From the NCBI GenBank assembly GCA_963642885.1, contig CAVIJI010000002.1:33707-97706 (forward strand): a DNA stretch of 64,000 bases, read 5' to 3'. Positions within the stretch are counted from its first letter, which is position 1; each line of letters opens with the position of its first letter. Made by a program: the position numbers and the translations under genes. The notes under the pieces were generated by a model. It was not told the origin of the DNA. It ran no database searches and worked only from the letters and a program-made list of their open reading frames with translations. The DNA is from UMGS1696 sp963642885. GTDB taxonomy: Bacteria > Bacillota > Clostridia > Oscillospirales > CAG-272. Positions 61,353 to 64,000 of the stretch are shown here, piece after piece.

Positions 61353-63137
61353 ATGAAAAAGGTGTTATCCCTTGTTCTCGCTATGCTGATGGTTTTGTCA
61401 GCTTTGGCAGGATGCACGACTCTTGAAAAAGACCCCAGCGACCCCGAAGGAAAAAAGTACGATAAGGGTGCAATAATCGATATGTATCTCACGACCGAGA
61501 TATATAATTTCGACCCGCAGCTCAGCATCACCGATGATGCACAGCTCAAAATTTTCAGACTCATATATGAAGGCCTCACCACTATCGATGAAAACGGTAA
61601 GTGGCAGAAAGCCGGCATGAAGAGCTACAAAATCGAAAAAGATAACGATGAAGAATTTTCGATTCTCATTACATTGAACAGCAATAAATGGAGCGACGGA
61701 CGTAGTGTTCAGGCTTCCGACTATGTGTATGCATGGAAGAGACTCCTTGATCCCGATTCGACAAGCGAAGCATCGTCACTGCTCTTTGATATCAAAAACG
61801 CAAGAGATGTAAAGATGGGCGACGCGACAATCGATGACCTCGGAATCGCGGCTGTTGATACATACGAAATTCAAATCGAATTCGAACAGAAGGTTGATCT
61901 TGATCAGTTCTTCGAAAACTGCTCATCCATCGCACTTGTTCCTCTTCGTGAAGATGTTATTACACGTTACGGTGATGATGTTTGGTCACAGAAGGCAACG
62001 ACAATTGTTACGAACGGTCCGTTCTGTCCCAAGGATATTACATACGGCAATACGCTTCGTCTTGAGCGTTCCTCTTATTACTACATCGACCAGGATAAGG
62101 ACGAGAAGCTTGATAAGTACGTAATTCCGTACAGACTTCTCACCAAGTACAGCGAAGGCAATGCTGAGGTTCAGCTTTCATCATTGCTCGAAGGTAAGAT
62201 TTATTACGACGGAGAGCTTCCGCTTTCACAGAGACAGCAGTATGCTTCCAGTGCCGTTGTAACAGACATGATGACAACACATACCTATGTGTTCAATACC
62301 AATAATTCACTCTTTGCCAAGGCCGAAGTAAGACGTGCTCTTTCGATGGCTATAGACAGAAATCAGATTGTTTCCCTTATTACATTCGCAAAGCCCGCTA
62401 CAGGCTATATTCCCTATAAGGTATTCGATACAACATCCGGCACATCCTTCAGAGAAGTCGGCGGCGATGTTATTTCTTCTTCCGCAGACCTCGCAGGTGC
62501 TAAGAGCCTTCTCTCATCTGCAGGTGTAAACGGCGGTTCATTTACACTTAAGGTTCGTGACAATGAGGCTGACCTTGCGATTGCAAACTATGTTGCGGGC
62601 GTTTGGGGCGAACTCGGATTCACCGTTACTGTAGAAGCAGTAAAAGCTACATCCAATCCCAATGACTCCACAATTTACGTAGACAACTTCCAGAAGGCAT
62701 ATGACGAAGGCGATTTTGATGTAATCGCTATCGATATGAACATGCTGTCCGCAGATGCTTTCAATGCTCTTTCACAGTTCGCAACGGCATTCTCCGGCAA
62801 CGGTGTTGATATGAACTCCGAGACATATGATCTTTACGGCCATATTACCGGTTATGCAAGCGAAGAATACAATGCTCTCATCGAATCTGCATATGCGGAA
62901 AAGGATAGAGCGGCAAGAGCTACTATTCTTCACCAGGCTGAAGAAATGCTTCTTAACGATATGCCTGTAATTCCTCTCGTATTCCTGCAGGATGCTTATG
63001 TATATTCCGATGTTCTTTCCGATATCGGATCAGACTATTATGGCACAAGAAACTTCAAGAAGACAAAGATGAAGGATTATATGACATATAAGCAGGCTAC
63101 GGCAGCTGCCGACGAAGAAACCCAAGCAGCAGAATAA
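61353..63137 (+). CDS. Peptide-type ABC transporter substrate-binding lipoprotein (OppA/SBP family 5)
   Basis: 594 residues, lipobox LAGC (Cys near 21). The family 5 pattern is clear: EIYNFDPQLSITDDAQLKIF, KWSDGRSVQASDYVYAWKRLLDP and RRALSMAIDRNQIV, with DMPVIPLVFLQDAYVY near the end. It binds oligopeptides outside the cell. No oppBCDF genes follow. The start at 61353 gives a normal signal peptide, with GGAGG 12 bp upstream; an ATG at 61332 overlaps that site. Codon use is skewed toward ACA/GCT, suggesting strong expression. Confidence 0.9.
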   Translation: MKKVLSLVLAMLMVLSALAGCTTLEKDPSDPEGKKYDKGAIIDMYLTTEIYNFDPQLSITDDAQLKIFRLIYEGLTTIDENGKWQKAGMKSYKIEKDNDEEFSILITLNSNKWSDGRSVQASDYVYAWKRLLDPDSTSEASSLLFDIKNARDVKMGDATIDDLGIAAVDTYEIQIEFEQKVDLDQFFENCSSIALVPLREDVITRYGDDVWSQKATTIVTNGPFCPKDITYGNTLRLERSSYYYIDQDKDEKLDKYVIPYRLLTKYSEGNAEVQLSSLLEGKIYYDGELPLSQRQQYASSAVVTDMMTTHTYVFNTNNSLFAKAEVRRALSMAIDRNQIVSLITFAKPATGYIPYKVFDTTSGTSFREVGGDVISSSADLAGAKSLLSSAGVNGGSFTLKVRDNEADLAIANYVAGVWGELGFTVTVEAVKATSNPNDSTIYVDNFQKAYDEGDFDVIAIDMNMLSADAFNALSQFATAFSGNGVDMNSETYDLYGHITGYASEEYNALIESAYAEKDRAARATILHQAEEMLLNDMPVIPLVFLQDAYVYSDVLSDIGSDYYGTRNFKKTKMKDYMTYKQATAAADEETQAAE

Positions 63138-63175
63138 GTCAATAGTTGAACTGAATTTCAAACTTACAGTTAATG

Positions 63176-63204
63176 AAACGGGGAGAATATAAAACTTCCC
63201 GTTT
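63176..63204 (+). terminator. Intrinsic terminator
   Basis: AAACGGGGA (63176-63184) pairs with TTCCCGTTT (63196-63204, one G-T pair), followed by TATTAATT. Confidence 0.7.
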
Positions 63205-63314
63205 TATTAATTGTAATGACAAAGATCTTAAAAGGAGGCTCCTGTCGGAGAAAGCCGATTTGTTAATTTCATAAAAAGGATTAGTCGGCTCCTGAAAATT
63301 CGACGGGGACAGAT

Positions 63315-63956
63315 ATGCCGGAAACGTTTCATTCACCTCAGCAGGTAAAAGTATTTATTCTTTATTTACTTGATAAGGTTGGGTATCCTCTCGATTATAA
63401 CGACCTTGCAACAATAATTATCCGCGACGGATATGTTGATTATTTCGATTTTGTGACGTACTTTCACGAACTGCTTGAAGACGGACATGTAAGAAAAGTG
63501 ACTGAATCAAGCAAATCGGAAACCGACGAAAAAGAAAAAGTCGATGACTCCGATGATAAAACCGTAGGACAAGCGGAAAACGAAACAAAAGAAGACGATA
63601 AAAACGACAAGTACGAAGTCACAGATACGGGCCGAATGATAGCGAAAGGTCTTGCGGATGATTTGCTGATTGCGGCGGTACGTGAGAAGAGCTATATTTC
63701 CGCAATGCGTCATCTATCGCTCGAAAAAAGAGGCGCTGTAGTCGATCATAACATAGAAATAGTCGGTGACGGCACTTACGTCTTTCATTGTTCTATTAAG
63801 GATTGCGACGGTATGGCGTTCAATCTTTCTCTGAGAGCGGATTCATACCTTCAGGTGTCGAGAATGCGTATGAATTTCGAAGACAAACCCGATGTTGTAT
63901 ACAGGGGAATAGTAGCCCTGGTTACAGGAAACGTTAACTACCTATTCGAGAATTAA
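63315..63956 (+). CDS. DUF4364 winged-helix protein
   Basis: 213 residues. The N terminus (QVKVFILYLLDKVGYPLDYNDLATIIIRDGYVDYFDF) is the winged-helix-like start of DUF4364, a clostridial family of unknown function suspected of DNA binding. A very charged insertion (about residues 58-98, rich in Asp, Glu and Lys) separates it from YEVTDTGRMIAKGLADDL and a beta-rich C terminus, making it longer than the usual 170-180 residues. GGGGAC lies before the ATG. Confidence 0.85.
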   Translation: MPETFHSPQQVKVFILYLLDKVGYPLDYNDLATIIIRDGYVDYFDFVTYFHELLEDGHVRKVTESSKSETDEKEKVDDSDDKTVGQAENETKEDDKNDKYEVTDTGRMIAKGLADDLLIAAVREKSYISAMRHLSLEKRGAVVDHNIEIVGDGTYVFHCSIKDCDGMAFNLSLRADSYLQVSRMRMNFEDKPDVVYRGIVALVTGNVNYLFEN

Positions 63957-64000
63957 GCTCGATCGAATACGTGAATGCATTATATTATATATCAATATTT

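Noticed and set aside
1..64000. CRISPR array, tRNA, rRNA, insertion sequence or prophage
   Set aside because: No regularly spaced repeats, cloverleaf sequences, transposases or phage structural genes were recognised on either strand.

Overview
The window looks like a draft-assembly contig (two runs of N) from a low-to-moderate GC, Gram-positive anaerobe of the class Clostridia, probably a gut or rumen member of the Oscillospirales or a neighbouring order. This placement is an inference. It rests on the Firmicutes-type division block (yggS-sepF-ylmG-ylmH-divIVA-lspA-rluD), many Gram-positive lipoproteins, strong TTGACA/TATAAT promoters, a ferredoxin/hybrid-cluster-protein operon, and the lack of outer-membrane or respiratory-chain genes. 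No rRNA, tRNA, CRISPR array, transposase or phage gene was seen.

Layout. 1-8 kb: the 3' part of a Card1-like (DUF1887) CARF nuclease; then a minus-strand CYTH protein, a large propeller/solute-binding lipoprotein and a heterodimeric ABC exporter. 8-11 kb: an M16C zinc protease. 11.3-15.4 kb: three consecutive, separately promoted surface proteins with discoidin or family-9-type binding domains. Each ends in a Thr/Glu-rich linker and a shared tail (APQTFD, hydrophobic stretch, basic end) that resembles a sortase signal with F in place of G. 15.5-20.4 kb (minus): a YhaO/YhaN (SbcDC-like) pair followed by glycerol kinase. 20.7-31.4 kb (plus): a CapA-like lipoprotein, rbfA-nrnA-truB, then an HlyD-like protein leading into the division/cell-envelope block. 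31.5-35.5 kb (minus): potABCD behind a leader of about 440 nt. 36-38 kb: a Tet(M)-like translation GTPase that lacks the known resistance-loop sequence. 38.4-51.5 kb: a carbohydrate-oriented surface region with four related solute-binding lipoproteins (two of them a tandem duplication), a tandem LamG-type protein with the same C-terminal tail, a GH43 glycosidase lipoprotein, asnS and a DUF3048 lipoprotein. 51.6-58.3 kb: a GNAT remnant, an ATC-hydrolase-like protein, a divergent Crp/Fnr regulator and ferredoxin-hcp operon, EutH, a NifX-like protein and a HAD-IIA phosphatase. 58.6-64 kb: type II pantothenate kinase, a CotH-like kinase, an OppA-type lipoprotein and DUF4364.

Much of the window encodes the cell surface. 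I count five solute-binding lipoproteins of the sugar/extracellular type without one sugar permease, four proteins with the PQTFD-type tail, and several lipoproteins with Thr/Glu linkers built from short DNA repeats. I read this as a glycan-binding and scavenging surface, with permeases and the anchoring enzyme elsewhere in the genome. The most unusual items are the PQTFD tail family, the recently homogenised tandem lipoproteins (1,022 bp identical, then abrupt divergence), the structured pot leader, and a palindrome between the Crp/Fnr gene and the hcp operon placed near -41.
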